64,000 nt of DNA. Origin: Aerococcaceae bacterium DSM 111022. Lineage in GTDB: Bacteria; Bacillota; Bacilli; Lactobacillales; Aerococcaceae. This document shows, one piece after another, positions 45,188 to 55,310 of the stretch. The stretch is taken from assembly GCA_015863195.1 (NCBI GenBank), contig JACBXO010000001.1:62001-126000 (forward strand). Direction: 5' to 3'. Both the position numbers and the translations under genes were made by a program. Position 1 is the stretch's first letter; each line of letters starts with the position of its first letter. The notes under the pieces are model-generated. The model was given only the letters and a program-made list of their open reading frames with translations, searched no databases and was not told the DNA's origin.

Positions 45188-45196
45188 TGTTATAAT
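45188..45196 (+). promoter_or_regulatory. Extended -10 promoter of the second mscS gene
   Basis: TGT-TATAAT, perfect, 32 bases before the start at 45228. Confidence 0.6.
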
Positions 45197-45227
45197 TATA
45201 AAAAGATTTTACATTTAGGAGGGGCTT

Positions 45228-46136
45228 ATGAATTATGACAATTATTTAGATTATTTAAATTCAGGAGTAGAAGATCCTGCTAAATTTCTGCAACGTTTTT
45301 TAATTACCGTTGTTGTGATTATTGGATTACTACTAATCAATCGAATAATGTCTCGGCTTTTAGAAAAGTATGTGAGCAATCAAACTTTCTTACAACATTT
45401 ATATCGTTGGAAAAGGTTAGTAATTTTAGTATTGTCAATAGGGTCAGTGCTTCTTTTATGGTTTGACAGAATAGAGTCATTAGCAATTACAGTAAGTGTC
45501 ATTGTTTTTGTATCAGCATTGGCTTTAAGAGGATTAATTCTAGATATCGTCGCTTATATTTATATTTCAATACGCGAGCCATTTGATATTGGAGACCGAG
45601 TAGAAATTGATGGATGCATCGGAGATGTGCTTGATATTGATTTTTTACAAATTCATTTGTTAGAAGTTGAAAACATCATCACGAATCAAGAAGCAACAGG
45701 GCGTTCAATTACAATTCCCAACCGACTTTTATTCGAGCAAGCAACACATATATATTCCTATAAATCGCCTTTTGTAAAACAAGATGTTAGCATGTTGATT
45801 AGTTTTGATAGTGACCGTGAATTGGCATTTCGTGAAGCGTCACGTGTCGCTTATGAGGTCCATCAAAAGATTTTAGAAAATAGTAGTCAAGAAAGTATCG
45901 AAGCATTTAATCGAAGTATTGAAATCGGAGAGGCCTCGAATAAACCTAATGTCCGTATCGCTGTTGAGGGATCTGGTTTTGATATTATTGTGACCTATTT
46001 TACGGATTACCATAATATGAGTTACAACAACACACGCATGCAATTAGCTTTATATGATGCATTTCTTGATAAAGGCATCAAAATGCCTACAGCTGCTTAC
46101 CATCAAGTGGAGCATTCGAGTATGGTAATCAAGTAA
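45228..46136 (+). CDS. MscS-family protein (second copy)
   Basis: 302 residues with ribosome binding site GGAGGGG. Membrane helices at about 22-42, 62-80 and 85-118; the third leads into the MscS beta domain (IREPFDIGDRVEIDGCIGDV, TIPNRLLFEQ). The Gly/Ala pore helix is less regular than in the protein at 15110, so it may be a smaller-conductance or regulatory member. A basic loop separates helices 1 and 2. It is monocistronic or reads on into phoH 95 bases later. Confidence 0.8.
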   Translation: MNYDNYLDYLNSGVEDPAKFLQRFLITVVVIIGLLLINRIMSRLLEKYVSNQTFLQHLYRWKRLVILVLSIGSVLLLWFDRIESLAITVSVIVFVSALALRGLILDIVAYIYISIREPFDIGDRVEIDGCIGDVLDIDFLQIHLLEVENIITNQEATGRSITIPNRLLFEQATHIYSYKSPFVKQDVSMLISFDSDRELAFREASRVAYEVHQKILENSSQESIEAFNRSIEIGEASNKPNVRIAVEGSGFDIIVTYFTDYHNMSYNNTRMQLALYDAFLDKGIKMPTAAYHQVEHSSMVIK

Positions 46137-46231
46137 TAAAGTAGGAAAGAATACTTTACTACTGACAGTGCCGTGTTTTTTTCGTAAAATAGGAGTATAT
46201 AAATAATTAAGCAATAAAAAGGAGAAGTTAT

Positions 46232-47197
46232 TTGACAGAATCACAAATTTTTAAAGAACAAGTTACGGTTACGAATCCTGAATGGTTAATGGTGCTACTT
46301 GGAAATCATGATAAGCAAGCTAAACTAATTGCTTCTCATTACCCGGTGACAATATCTAATCGCGGTGAGCAAATCACAATTGAAGGCGAAAGTGAAAAAG
46401 CCGTTCAATCAGTACGCGCTATTTTTCTAGCTTTATTTAATTTAATACAACAAGGTATCACACCTCATACTATGGATTTCGTTACTGCCATTAAAATGGA
46501 ACAAAATAATCAATTGGATTATTTTCTAGATTTATTTGAAGTAGTAGTGGGACGGACATTTGACGGCAAGACAATTCGTGCCAAAAACTTTGGGCAATTG
46601 CAATATGTTAAATCAGTGCAAAAGTCTGATGTTGTTTTTGGAATTGGGCCTGCAGGGACTGGTAAGACATTTTTAGCTGTTGTTATGGCTGTCCAGGCAT
46701 TACGTGAAGGACAAGTTAAACGAATTATCTTGACGAGACCTGCGGTGGAAGCAGGAGAAAATTTAGGTTTCTTACCTGGAGACTTGAAAGAAAAAGTAGA
46801 CCCCTATCTAAGACCGATTTATGATGCACTTTACGCTATTTATGGACGTGAGCAAACAACAAGGTTGCTAGAAAGAGAAGTAATTGAAGTAGCGCCTTTA
46901 GCATACATGCGTGGTCGTACATTGGATGATGCGTTTGTTATATTAGATGAGGCTCAAAATACGACAACTGCTCAAATGAAAATGTTCTTAACGCGTCTTG
47001 GTTTTGGATCTAAAATGATAATCAACGGAGATGAAACACAAGTGGATTTACCACGTGGAGTAAAATCTGGATTAAGGGATGCAAAACAAACTTTACAAGG
47101 AATTGACAACATTAATTTTGTTAAATTTGATGCTTATGATGTAGTTCGACATCCAGTGGTTGCGGATATTATACGCGCTTATAGTAATCAAGGATAA
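46232..47197 (+). CDS. phoH: PhoH-like ATPase
   Basis: 321 residues from a TTG start with AAAAGGAG. N-terminal KH-like part (VTISNRGEQITIEGESEKAV), then the PhoH ATPase with Walker A in GIGPAGTGKTFLAVVMA, LTRPAVEAGENLGFLPGD, and Walker B VILDEAQNTTTAQMKMFLTR. The family is a nucleoside-triphosphatase with links to RNA metabolism. First of the conserved run phoH-pgpH-ybeY-dgkA-era-recO. Confidence 0.95.
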   Translation: MTESQIFKEQVTVTNPEWLMVLLGNHDKQAKLIASHYPVTISNRGEQITIEGESEKAVQSVRAIFLALFNLIQQGITPHTMDFVTAIKMEQNNQLDYFLDLFEVVVGRTFDGKTIRAKNFGQLQYVKSVQKSDVVFGIGPAGTGKTFLAVVMAVQALREGQVKRIILTRPAVEAGENLGFLPGDLKEKVDPYLRPIYDALYAIYGREQTTRLLEREVIEVAPLAYMRGRTLDDAFVILDEAQNTTTAQMKMFLTRLGFGSKMIINGDETQVDLPRGVKSGLRDAKQTLQGIDNINFVKFDAYDVVRHPVVADIIRAYSNQG

Positions 47198-47221
47198 TCG
47201 TTTTTTAGAAAGGACAACAAT

Positions 47222-49432
47222 GTGAATAATTACTTACAGTCTACCCAAAAAAGACTAGGCAAGTGGTATCTACCGATCATTGTCAGTCTTTTTACAATTA
47301 TTATGGTAAGTTTTGGTTACTTTAGAGTTCAAAATAATACAACACAAACAGTTCAGAGAAATCAAGTGGCGCAGGATACCGTTTTAGCTCCTTATACGAT
47401 TGAAGACGAAGAAAGAACTGAAGCATTAAGAAATCAGGCGGTAGCTAGTGTTGAGAATTCTTTTACATATCAAAGAAGTGTGTTAGAGCAGGAACAAGAC
47501 CGATTAAATAGTTTTATAAATTGGCTGTCTGTTATACGCGATGAGAGTTATAGTACTGCTTCTATTAGTGAGGAAGCTGCTACTTTAAGTGATTCTGATG
47601 TTGATCTGGATTTGTCAGTATTATCAGATGAAAGAGATGAAAATCAATCAGTTTCTTTTAGTCGGTTATCCACACAAGAACAGCAACTTGTGCTTCAGCT
47701 AAATACTTATTTATTGGAAGAAAATAATGTGGAATTTGTGACTCAATTTGAAATTGATAACATCTTATCTTTGTTAGTAATGAGTGATGTTGACTATCGA
47801 AATTTTGTATCTTTATTAAATGAGCAACATTTCGCTATTATGGCACAGCCTATTTATTCTGGGCAGATGGATAGCGTTATTGATGATATAGTCGCACAGT
47901 ATAATGATGACGATAGTGAAATGTTATTTGCTGATATTTTATCACGTTTTATTCAACCAACAATGCTTTATGATGAAGCAGCGACCTTAGAGAAACAGAC
48001 AGAAGCATATAATTCGGTACAGCCAGCTTATATTTTACAAGGCCAAGTAATAGTTCAAGAAGGTCACATTGTAGATGGAGAGGATATTAGGCAACTGAAT
48101 TTATTTAATTATTTTGAGCAATCAAATATTTCTCTTCGTGTTGTCATGTATTATTTATTAGTGTTTATACATGCAATAGGGCTCATCCTAATAGGAAAAT
48201 TCTATAATTTTGAACAAACCAAAATTAATATTACTGCTTATTTATTAATGTTTATTTTTATGTTTTCTATAACAATGGGAATTGGATCTATTCAATCTTT
48301 ATCATTGGAGTATTTGCTGTTATTATTACCAATTAGTACTTTTATCACATTCTTATTACCTTTGTTGGGAACAAGGTGGACTTTAGGTGCTTTGACAGTT
48401 TATTCGCTCTTTCAGGCATTTCCTATGACTTATTATAGTGAAGGTACCGTAGGGTATTTACTTGTATTATATTTTATTTTTGTTTCATTGTTTGCTATTG
48501 GAGAATATAGTAAAAATGAGTCTATTATAAGTTCTGATAATTACAAATCTGGATTAAGGTTATTAGGCACCTCGATATTATTGGGAGTTACAGTATTTAG
48601 TATTTTTAATGTGAATTTACCAATGACGCAATGGTTGCGAGTTGTTTTTTATATCGTCATTAGCTATATCTTAACGTGGCTGATTAATACGATTATTTAT
48701 CCTTATTGGGAAAGTTTATTTAGTAATAAAGCGAAATTGACGTTAAATGAATTGTCGAATTTGAATCATCCACTGTTACAAGAGCTGATTGAACGAGCAC
48801 CAGGGACTTACAATCATAGTATGATGGTCGCAAATTTAAGTAGTAATGCGGTTGATGCTATTGGAGGAGATGGCTTATTAACGCGTGTTGCGGGATATTA
48901 TCATGATGTAGGTAAAATGAGCCAGCCGCTATTTTTTACAGAAAATGTATCAAGTAAAATTGTAACACCTCATAAGGCTTTATCACCTGAAGAAAGTGCA
49001 AAAGTTATTATTGATCATGTCCATCAAGGTGTAGAAATTCTCCGAAAACACAAATTCCCACAAAGTATTATTGATATTTGTTATGAGCATCATGGGACTA
49101 CTTTGGTGAAATTTTTCCATTACCAAGCCACTCAAGAAGCTGAGGGGAAAGAAGTTGATGAAAGTAAATTTAGATATGACTGTCGCAAACCCCAAAGTAA
49201 AGAAGCAGCTATTATAATGATTGCTGATTCGTGTGAAGCGGCGTCACGATCACTGAAAGATTATGAACCAGAGACAATTACTGATTTAGTTAATAATATT
49301 ATTAATACGAAGTTGGAAGATAATCAATTTTCTGATTGCGGATTAACTGTTCATGAATTAAAATTGGTAAAGCAATCTTTAATTAAAGGGATTGGTAGTA
49401 TGTACCATACAAGAATTGATTACCCAAGCTAA
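47222..49432 (+). CDS. pgpH: Cyclic-di-AMP phosphodiesterase, 7TM-HD (PgpH/YqfF)
   Basis: 736 residues from a GTG with AAAGGAC ahead. One N-terminal membrane helix, an extracytoplasmic domain of about 270 residues, seven membrane helices (about 305-495), and a cytoplasmic HD domain (about 520-700). The HD metal ligands appear in GTYNHSMMVANL, AGYYHDVGKM, HVHQGVEILRKHKFP and CYEHHGTT. It degrades c-di-AMP, controlling potassium and osmolyte balance; this may couple it to the MscS genes in the window. Followed by ybeY after 17 bases. Confidence 0.94.
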   Translation: MNNYLQSTQKRLGKWYLPIIVSLFTIIMVSFGYFRVQNNTTQTVQRNQVAQDTVLAPYTIEDEERTEALRNQAVASVENSFTYQRSVLEQEQDRLNSFINWLSVIRDESYSTASISEEAATLSDSDVDLDLSVLSDERDENQSVSFSRLSTQEQQLVLQLNTYLLEENNVEFVTQFEIDNILSLLVMSDVDYRNFVSLLNEQHFAIMAQPIYSGQMDSVIDDIVAQYNDDDSEMLFADILSRFIQPTMLYDEAATLEKQTEAYNSVQPAYILQGQVIVQEGHIVDGEDIRQLNLFNYFEQSNISLRVVMYYLLVFIHAIGLILIGKFYNFEQTKINITAYLLMFIFMFSITMGIGSIQSLSLEYLLLLLPISTFITFLLPLLGTRWTLGALTVYSLFQAFPMTYYSEGTVGYLLVLYFIFVSLFAIGEYSKNESIISSDNYKSGLRLLGTSILLGVTVFSIFNVNLPMTQWLRVVFYIVISYILTWLINTIIYPYWESLFSNKAKLTLNELSNLNHPLLQELIERAPGTYNHSMMVANLSSNAVDAIGGDGLLTRVAGYYHDVGKMSQPLFFTENVSSKIVTPHKALSPEESAKVIIDHVHQGVEILRKHKFPQSIIDICYEHHGTTLVKFFHYQATQEAEGKEVDESKFRYDCRKPQSKEAAIIMIADSCEAASRSLKDYEPETITDLVNNIINTKLEDNQFSDCGLTVHELKLVKQSLIKGIGSMYHTRIDYPS

Positions 49433-49449
49433 TCATAGAAAGGATAGCC

Positions 49450-49920
49450 ATGAAAATAGAAATTATAGATGACCAAAGTTATTTATCGAAGGAAGCTGGA
49501 AAAATAATTAAAGATGTTATTGAATTAACTGCAAATCATCTTGGACTTAAAGAATATACGGAAGTTGATATTACAATTGTTGATAATACAACTATTCATC
49601 AATTGAATAATGAGTACCGTGGTGTTGACCGTGCAACGGATGTTTTATCTTTTGCGATGTTAGATGAAGTAGAGGGGGACTTTATATCACTCACTGCAGA
49701 CATGATGCCAGTTGTTCATTTGGGAGATATTATCATATCGAATGATAAAGTAATTGAACAAGCTAAAGAATACGGCCATTCATATGAAAGAGAATTAGGA
49801 TTTTTAACCGTCCATGGATTCTTACATCTAAATGGTTATGATCACCAGACGCCTGAGGAATCATCAGAAATGTTTGGTCTTCAAGAAGAAATTCTGACTC
49901 AATATGGCTTAACAAGATAA
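49450..49920 (+). CDS. ybeY: Endoribonuclease YbeY
   Basis: 156 residues. Zinc-dependent RNase of rRNA maturation and ribosome quality control. Zinc site seen as HGFLHLNGYDH; also NNEYRGVDRATDVLSFAM, and HLGDIIIS. Start ATG after AAAGGA. dgkA begins two bases after its stop. Confidence 0.96.
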   Translation: MKIEIIDDQSYLSKEAGKIIKDVIELTANHLGLKEYTEVDITIVDNTTIHQLNNEYRGVDRATDVLSFAMLDEVEGDFISLTADMMPVVHLGDIIISNDKVIEQAKEYGHSYERELGFLTVHGFLHLNGYDHQTPEESSEMFGLQEEILTQYGLTR

Positions 49921-49921
49921 T

Positions 49922-50293
49922 ATGAAAAAAGCGATTGAACGATTTATTAAAGCATTTGAGTGTGCAGTAAATGGTCTAATCTATGCTATAAAAAAAGAGC
50001 GAAATTTACAGTACCATATGATTGCTGCAGCATTTGTAACATTAGCTGGTTTTTTCTTCGGTCTGAATGTTTATGAATGGAGTATTATTGTACTGTTGTT
50101 CGGTGTTGTAATGTCGACAGAAATTATCAATACAGCGATTGAAACGACAGTTGATTTAGTAACAGAAGAGTATCACCCCTTAGCCAAAATAGCCAAAGAT
50201 GCAGCAGCAGCAGCTGTGTTAGTGACTGCAATCGCAGCAGTTATTATTGGTTTAATTATTTTTGTACCTAAAATTTTACAATGGATTATATAA
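49922..50293 (+). CDS. dgkA: Undecaprenol/diacylglycerol kinase
   Basis: 123 residues, integral membrane enzyme with three helices. N-terminal amphipathic helix (RFIKAFECAVNGLIYAIKKERN), active-site motif MSTEIINTAIETTVDLV and the KIAKDAAAAAVLV block. In Gram-positive bacteria the enzyme phosphorylates undecaprenol, feeding wall precursors. Tight spacing to both neighbours. Confidence 0.95.
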   Translation: MKKAIERFIKAFECAVNGLIYAIKKERNLQYHMIAAAFVTLAGFFFGLNVYEWSIIVLLFGVVMSTEIINTAIETTVDLVTEEYHPLAKIAKDAAAAAVLVTAIAAVIIGLIIFVPKILQWII

Positions 50294-50305
50294 TTGGAGG
50301 AATGC

Positions 50306-51220
50306 ATGAGATCTAGAAAAAAGAATGAATTTAAATCAGGTTTTGTTACATTAATCGGACGTCCAAATGTCGGAAAATCAACTTTATTGAATCGCTTTGT
50401 TGGTCAAAAAATTGCAATTATGTCGGACAAAGCCCAAACCACACGTAACCGTATTCAAGCAGTTTATACTGATAATGATGCGCAAGTAGTTTTTATTGAT
50501 ACGCCAGGGATTCATAAACCAAAACATGCCCTTGGTGATTTTATGTTAAAAACTGCCTTTTCTTCATTACAAGGTGTGGATGTTGTCCTAGTTGTGGTTA
50601 ATGCTGGTGAAAAAATTGGACCAGGTGACCGTTTAGTTATCGAACGTATTCAAAACGTTGATACACCTGTCTTTTTATTAATTAACAAAATTGATCTAGT
50701 TACACCAGATGAATTATTACCAATTATTGAAAGTTATACTAAAGAGTATGATTTTGATGAAGTGTTTCCTATTAGTGCCACTGAAGGAAATAATGTGCCA
50801 GAGTTGATGGCATCAATTAAAGAATACTTACCTGAAGGACCGCAATATTATCCTGCAAATCAGGTTTCAGATCACCCAGAGTATTTTGTGGTGGCCGAAT
50901 TTATTCGTGAAAAAATATTACATTTAACTCGCGAAGAAGTACCACACTCTGTTGCTGTTCATGTTGAAAGTATGAAACGTAACGAAGATGACAAAATTGA
51001 AGTAAGTGCGGTCATTTATGTTGAACGCGATAGTCAAAAAGGTATTATTATTGGTAAAAAAGGTAGCATGATTAAAAAAATTGGTACTATGGCACGTCGC
51101 GACATAGAACAATTACTAGGCGATAAAGTTTATTTGGAACTATTTGTTAAAGTCCAAAAAGATTGGCGAGATAGAAAGCAGTCATTAGTAGACTTAGGCT
51201 ATCGTCAAGAAGATTATTAA
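50306..51220 (+). CDS. era: GTPase Era
   Basis: 304 residues from the ATG at 50306 with GGAGG at 50296-50300; an in-frame TTG at 50294 precedes the ribosome binding site. Ribosome assembly GTPase acting on 16S rRNA. G1 [10 protein letters not shown]2 region QTTRNRIQ, G3 [11 protein letters not shown]4 NKID, and a KH domain with [12 protein letters not shown]. Follows dgkA as in most Firmicutes; recO follows. Confidence 0.97.
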   Translation: MRSRKKNEFKSGFVTLIGRPNVGKSTLLNRFVGQKIAIMSDKAQTTRNRIQAVYTDNDAQVVFIDTPGIHKPKHALGDFMLKTAFSSLQGVDVVLVVVNAGEKIGPGDRLVIERIQNVDTPVFLLINKIDLVTPDELLPIIESYTKEYDFDEVFPISATEGNNVPELMASIKEYLPEGPQYYPANQVSDHPEYFVVAEFIREKILHLTREEVPHSVAVHVESMKRNEDDKIEVSAVIYVERDSQKGIIIGKKGSMIKKIGTMARRDIEQLLGDKVYLELFVKVQKDWRDRKQSLVDLGYRQEDY

Positions 51221-51259
51221 TTAATAAAATATATTTAATTTAGATAAGGGGGCAATGAG

Positions 51260-52072
51260 TTGAACGAATCGTTTGAAGGCATTGTCCTTTTTAAACGTCC
51301 TTACCGTGATCATGATGCATTGGTAAAAATATTTACAGAAAAATGGGGAACAAAAATGTTCTTTGTGAAAGGGTTAAATAAACCAAATCATCCATTAATG
51401 AGCTACACTTTGCCCTTAACTAAAAATCAATATATCGGTACAATTAATCAGCAAGGATTATCTTTTTTGAAAGAAGGACAATCATTATCGATGTACCGTC
51501 ATCTACAAATGGATGTTGATTTTCAAGCTTATGTCGCTTACATTGTACAATTAGTTGATGCTGCAACGGCGGATAATGAACCGAATCCGACGAATTATCA
51601 ATTACTTGAACATGTTTTAGATAAGCTTAATCAACAACTTGCTCCGCAATTAATTACGACATATGTTGAATTATTTTTACTTCCCCAATTTGGAACGCAT
51701 ATAAATTTTGACCAATGCTTATATTGCGACGAAGCTAAAGGACCTTTCGATTTAAGCTTAAGACAGCAAGGGTTACTTTGCTCAAAACATTATCATATGG
51801 ATGAATTTAGATTACGTATCCATCCTAATGCAATTTATATAGTTCAACAATTACAAACTCATGCACTAAATCATATCCAGTCTGTGAATTTAAATTCAAA
51901 TATTTTAAGTGAACTAAGGCGTTTAATGGATGAGATATATAAAGAATTTGTGGGACTACGATTAAAAAGCAAATCTTATTTAGATCAATTAGAAAAAATT
52001 CATGATGAAGCTAATTTGCTTAAAGATATGCGTCAAAAAAACAAAAATGTTGACAAACAAAAGCCTAATTAA
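51260..52072 (+). CDS. recO: DNA repair protein RecO
   Basis: 270 residues from a TTG with AAGGGGG ahead. N-terminal OB fold (GIVLFKRPYRDHDALVKIFT), helical middle, and a zinc site of the CLYC...CSKH type. RecO loads RecA on SSB-coated gaps together with RecR. Last gene of the phoH-era-recO run; the glyQ T-box promoter follows within about 12 bases. Confidence 0.93.
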   Translation: MNESFEGIVLFKRPYRDHDALVKIFTEKWGTKMFFVKGLNKPNHPLMSYTLPLTKNQYIGTINQQGLSFLKEGQSLSMYRHLQMDVDFQAYVAYIVQLVDAATADNEPNPTNYQLLEHVLDKLNQQLAPQLITTYVELFLLPQFGTHINFDQCLYCDEAKGPFDLSLRQQGLLCSKHYHMDEFRLRIHPNAIYIVQQLQTHALNHIQSVNLNSNILSELRRLMDEIYKEFVGLRLKSKSYLDQLEKIHDEANLLKDMRQKNKNVDKQKPN

Positions 52073-52083
52073 TCGGGTTGTGA

Positions 52084-52112
52084 TTGACTTTTTCTGGTAA
52101 AGTCAGTAGAAT
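52084..52112 (+). promoter_or_regulatory. Promoter of the glyQS T-box leader
   Basis: -35 TTGACT (52084-52089), 17-base spacer, -10 TAGAAT (52107-52112). Confidence 0.75.
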
Positions 52113-52118
52113 GATAAC

Positions 52119-52308
52119 AATGATGTAAAATCATGAAAGAAGATAGTTAAGCGATTCTAGGGTGGTGTGAGCTAGAACAAATCGAAGGCGATTTTACAGA
52201 AAACTGAATAGATTAAAGTGCTGACATAAGTCAGAATTAGGGTGGAACCGCGAACTAATCGTCCCTATGAGATTTTTAATAATCTCATAGGGACGAATTT
52301 TTTTATTT
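52119..52308 (+). promoter_or_regulatory. T-box riboswitch leader of glyQ-glyS
   Basis: T-box core AGGGTGGAACCGCG at 52239-52252. Specifier codon GGC (Gly) at 52187-52189 in the context ATCGAAGGCGAT. Terminator hairpin GTCCCTATGAGATT/AATCTCATAGGGAC followed by seven T. Uncharged tRNA-Gly stabilises the antiterminator and turns on glyQ-glyS. The short leader lacks stem II, as in known glyQS leaders. Confidence 0.93.
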
Positions 52309-52322
52309 AGAGGAGAATGAAA

Positions 52323-53216
52323 ATGAGTGTTAATACAATACAAGATATGATTATGACGCTGCAAAATTTTTGGGCAGATCAGGGGTGCTTAATTTTACAA
52401 AGCTATGATACAGAAAAAGGCGCGGGGACAATGAGCCCTTATACTTTTCTAAGAGCAATCGGTCCTGAGCCTTGGAATGCAGCTTATGTGGAACCGTCAC
52501 GTCGTCCAGCGGATGGTCGTTATGGTGAAAATCCAAACCGTTTATATCAGCATCATCAATTTCAAGTAGTGATGAAACCAGCTCCAATTGATATTCAAGA
52601 AATTTATTTAGATAGTTTACGTGTGCTAGGGATTAATCCATTAGAGCATGATATTCGATTTGTAGAAGATAATTGGGAAAATCCCTCATTAGGTTGTGCT
52701 GGTTTAGGTTGGGAAGTTTGGATTGATGGAATGGAAATTACTCAATTTACTTATTTCCAACAAGTAGGTGGATTGAAATGTGATCCAGTAACAAGTGAAT
52801 TAACTTATGGATTAGAGCGTTTAGCAATGTATATTCTAGATGTAGACAATGTTTATGATTTAGAATGGGCTCCTGGTGTAAAATATGGAGAAATTTTCCA
52901 ACAACCTGAATTTGAACAAACAACTTATGCTTTTGATGAGTCGAACACTGAAATGTTATTTGCTCAATTTGATGCTTATGAAGCAGAAGCAATGCATAAT
53001 ATTGAAAAAGAGTTAGTTCATCCAGCTTATGATTATATTTTAAAATGCTCACATGCTTTTAACTTATTAGACGCTCGTGGTGTGATTTCAGTATCGGACC
53101 GTGCTGGTTATTTAGCGCGTATCCGTAAAATGGCTCGTGCCGTTGCAACGAGTTTTGTAAATAAACGAGAAGCTTTAGGTTTCCCATTATTAAAATCACA
53201 AGAACCAACAGCGTAG
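52323..53216 (+). CDS. glyQ: Glycyl-tRNA synthetase alpha subunit
   Basis: 297 residues from the ATG at 52323, seven bases after AGGAG; an ATG at 52317 lies too near that site. Catalytic subunit of the tetrameric bacterial enzyme. Seen: [71 protein letters not shown] and [11 protein letters not shown]. Transcribed with glyS. Confidence 0.97.
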   Translation: MSVNTIQDMIMTLQNFWADQGCLILQSYDTEKGAGTMSPYTFLRAIGPEPWNAAYVEPSRRPADGRYGENPNRLYQHHQFQVVMKPAPIDIQEIYLDSLRVLGINPLEHDIRFVEDNWENPSLGCAGLGWEVWIDGMEITQFTYFQQVGGLKCDPVTSELTYGLERLAMYILDVDNVYDLEWAPGVKYGEIFQQPEFEQTTYAFDESNTEMLFAQFDAYEAEAMHNIEKELVHPAYDYILKCSHAFNLLDARGVISVSDRAGYLARIRKMARAVATSFVNKREALGFPLLKSQEPTA

Positions 53217-53230
53217 GAAAGGAATTCATT

Positions 53231-55285
53231 ATGACAAAAGATTATTTATTAGAAATTGGATTAGAAGAAGTTCCCGCGCGTTTCTTGAAAGACTTAAGTG
53301 ATCAATTACGTTTACGTGTGAGTGACTTTTTAACTGACGAACGTTTAACATTTACTAGTATTGAACCATATGCTACACCGCGACGTTTAGCAGTGATTGT
53401 ACGAGGCTTGGCAGAAACTCAAGAAGATATTGAGGAAAAAGCAAAGGGTCCATCATTAAAAATTGCTAAAGATGACTCGGGAAACTGGACTAAAGCTGCT
53501 CAAGGTTTTGCACGTGGTCAAGGTGGCACGCCTGAGGATTTAATTATTGAAGAAGTTAAGGGTGAAAACTATGTCTTTATTCAAAAGTCAATTAAAGGAA
53601 AACCGGCTAATGAAGTATTACAAGGTATTGTAACAGTTATTAAAAACATGATTTTTCCTGTTTCTATGACTTGGCATGATTATCATACACCTTATATTCG
53701 TCCAATTCATTGGTTTGTTTCTTTACTAGATGATGAAGTTGTTCCTTTCGAATTTGTTGAAGTAAAAGCTGGACGCCAAACACGTGGGCATCGCTTTTTA
53801 GGCCAAAGTGTAGAAATTAATACAGTTGATGATTATGTTGATCAGTTACGCCAAGAATTTGTAATTGCAAACTATGAAGAACGACAAGCACTAATTCGTG
53901 AACAAATTGAAAAAATTGCTTCTGATAATAATTGGAAAATTCCGATTGATGATGATCTGTTAGATGAGGTAACGTCTATAGTTGAGTGGCCAACGGCATT
54001 TTCAGCCGACTTCGAAGAAGAATATTTAGCAATACCTAAACGTATTTTAGTTACAGCGATGCGCGACCATCAACGTTATTTCTATGTAGAAAATCCTGAA
54101 AATGGCGAATTACTTCCGTATTTTGTTTCGGTACGTAATGGTGATAGTAATCATATCGAGAATGTTGCTCGTGGGAATCAAAAAGTATTGCGTGCCCGTT
54201 TAGAAGATGCATTATTCTTTTATGAAAATGATACGAATCAAACAATTGAATCATTTGTTGAAAAATTAGCCAATGTAAATGAACACTATAAATTAGGAAC
54301 ACTAACTGACAAACAAAATCGTGTGCATCAAATGATTCCAGTATTAACAAAATCTATTGACTTAGAATCATCTGTAACACAAACAGCTCAAGAAGCTGCA
54401 AAAATTTATAAATTTGATTTAATGACAGGGATAGTTGATGAATTTGCGGAACTGCAAGGCTATATGGGTGGATACTATGCTGAAAAATCTGGACTAGGTG
54501 AGGATGTGGCTAAAGCAATTGCTACGCAATACTTACCAGTTACATCAGGTGGTGAATTACCGGATACACAAGCAGGAGCAGTATTAGCAATCGCAGATAA
54601 ATTAGACACATTGGTGGGTTACTTTAGCGTCGGTATGCAACCAACGGGCTCAAATGACCCTTATGCATTACGTCGTCAAGCAACTGGTATATTAGAAATT
54701 ATATTAAACCAAAATTGGCATCTAGATTTAGAATCAATCATTTATCAATTAGTAAATGAACGTTCAGAAGAGGCTGATGAAATTACGAAAGATTTAGTGG
54801 AGTTTATTAAAAATCGTTTAGAGCCACATTTATCAAAATCTGGTGTTGATTATGATATTATTAATGCAGTAAAACAAGCAAATGGATTGAATTTAGTGTA
54901 TAATGTTAACTCTGCTATTCAATTACAAGCAATGAAGAAAGTTCAAGCAAGTGATTACCGTGAAATGATGGAAGCAATAACACGAGTAACGAATTTAGGT
55001 AGTAAAAGTGAAACGAATGTCACTATGGATGAATCATTGGCAGAATCAAGTTCAGAACGCCAATTAATCTCAGTGATTAATGATTTACCAAAACAAGAAA
55101 CAGATCCCGAGATACAGTTAGCAAACTTTAGTTTATTAATTAATCCAATTAACTCTTATTTTGAAAATAATATGGTTAATGCTGATGAAGAACAAATTAA
55201 AAATAATCGCTATGCAACAATGCAGACATTAACGAATTATATTAATATCATGCTGGATCCTAGGGAAATAATTACAAAATTTTAA
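53231..55285 (+). CDS. glyS: Glycyl-tRNA synthetase beta subunit
   Basis: 684 residues, near the family length. Seen: LLEIGLEEVPARFLKDL, PYATPRRLAVIVRGL, GPSLKIAKD, MTWHDYHTPYIRPIHWFVSL, GHRFLGQ, and VLAIADKLDTLVGYFSVG; helical DALR-type anticodon region at the end. It completes the alpha2beta2 enzyme. Starts 14 bases after glyQ with its own ribosome binding site. No clear terminator stands before obgE, 25 bases on, so read-through from the T-box unit is possible. Confidence 0.96.
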   Translation: MTKDYLLEIGLEEVPARFLKDLSDQLRLRVSDFLTDERLTFTSIEPYATPRRLAVIVRGLAETQEDIEEKAKGPSLKIAKDDSGNWTKAAQGFARGQGGTPEDLIIEEVKGENYVFIQKSIKGKPANEVLQGIVTVIKNMIFPVSMTWHDYHTPYIRPIHWFVSLLDDEVVPFEFVEVKAGRQTRGHRFLGQSVEINTVDDYVDQLRQEFVIANYEERQALIREQIEKIASDNNWKIPIDDDLLDEVTSIVEWPTAFSADFEEEYLAIPKRILVTAMRDHQRYFYVENPENGELLPYFVSVRNGDSNHIENVARGNQKVLRARLEDALFFYENDTNQTIESFVEKLANVNEHYKLGTLTDKQNRVHQMIPVLTKSIDLESSVTQTAQEAAKIYKFDLMTGIVDEFAELQGYMGGYYAEKSGLGEDVAKAIATQYLPVTSGGELPDTQAGAVLAIADKLDTLVGYFSVGMQPTGSNDPYALRRQATGILEIILNQNWHLDLESIIYQLVNERSEEADEITKDLVEFIKNRLEPHLSKSGVDYDIINAVKQANGLNLVYNVNSAIQLQAMKKVQASDYREMMEAITRVTNLGSKSETNVTMDESLAESSSERQLISVINDLPKQETDPEIQLANFSLLINPINSYFENNMVNADEEQIKNNRYATMQTLTNYINIMLDPREIITKF

Positions 55286-55310
55286 ATAGATTTTACAAAA
55301 GGAGCCGATT

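Noticed and set aside
46137-46231. Short imperfect repeat (AGTAGGAAAGAATACTTTACT) between mscS-2 and phoH as a terminator
   Set aside because: The stem is too short and there is no T run behind it, so read-through into phoH cannot be excluded.
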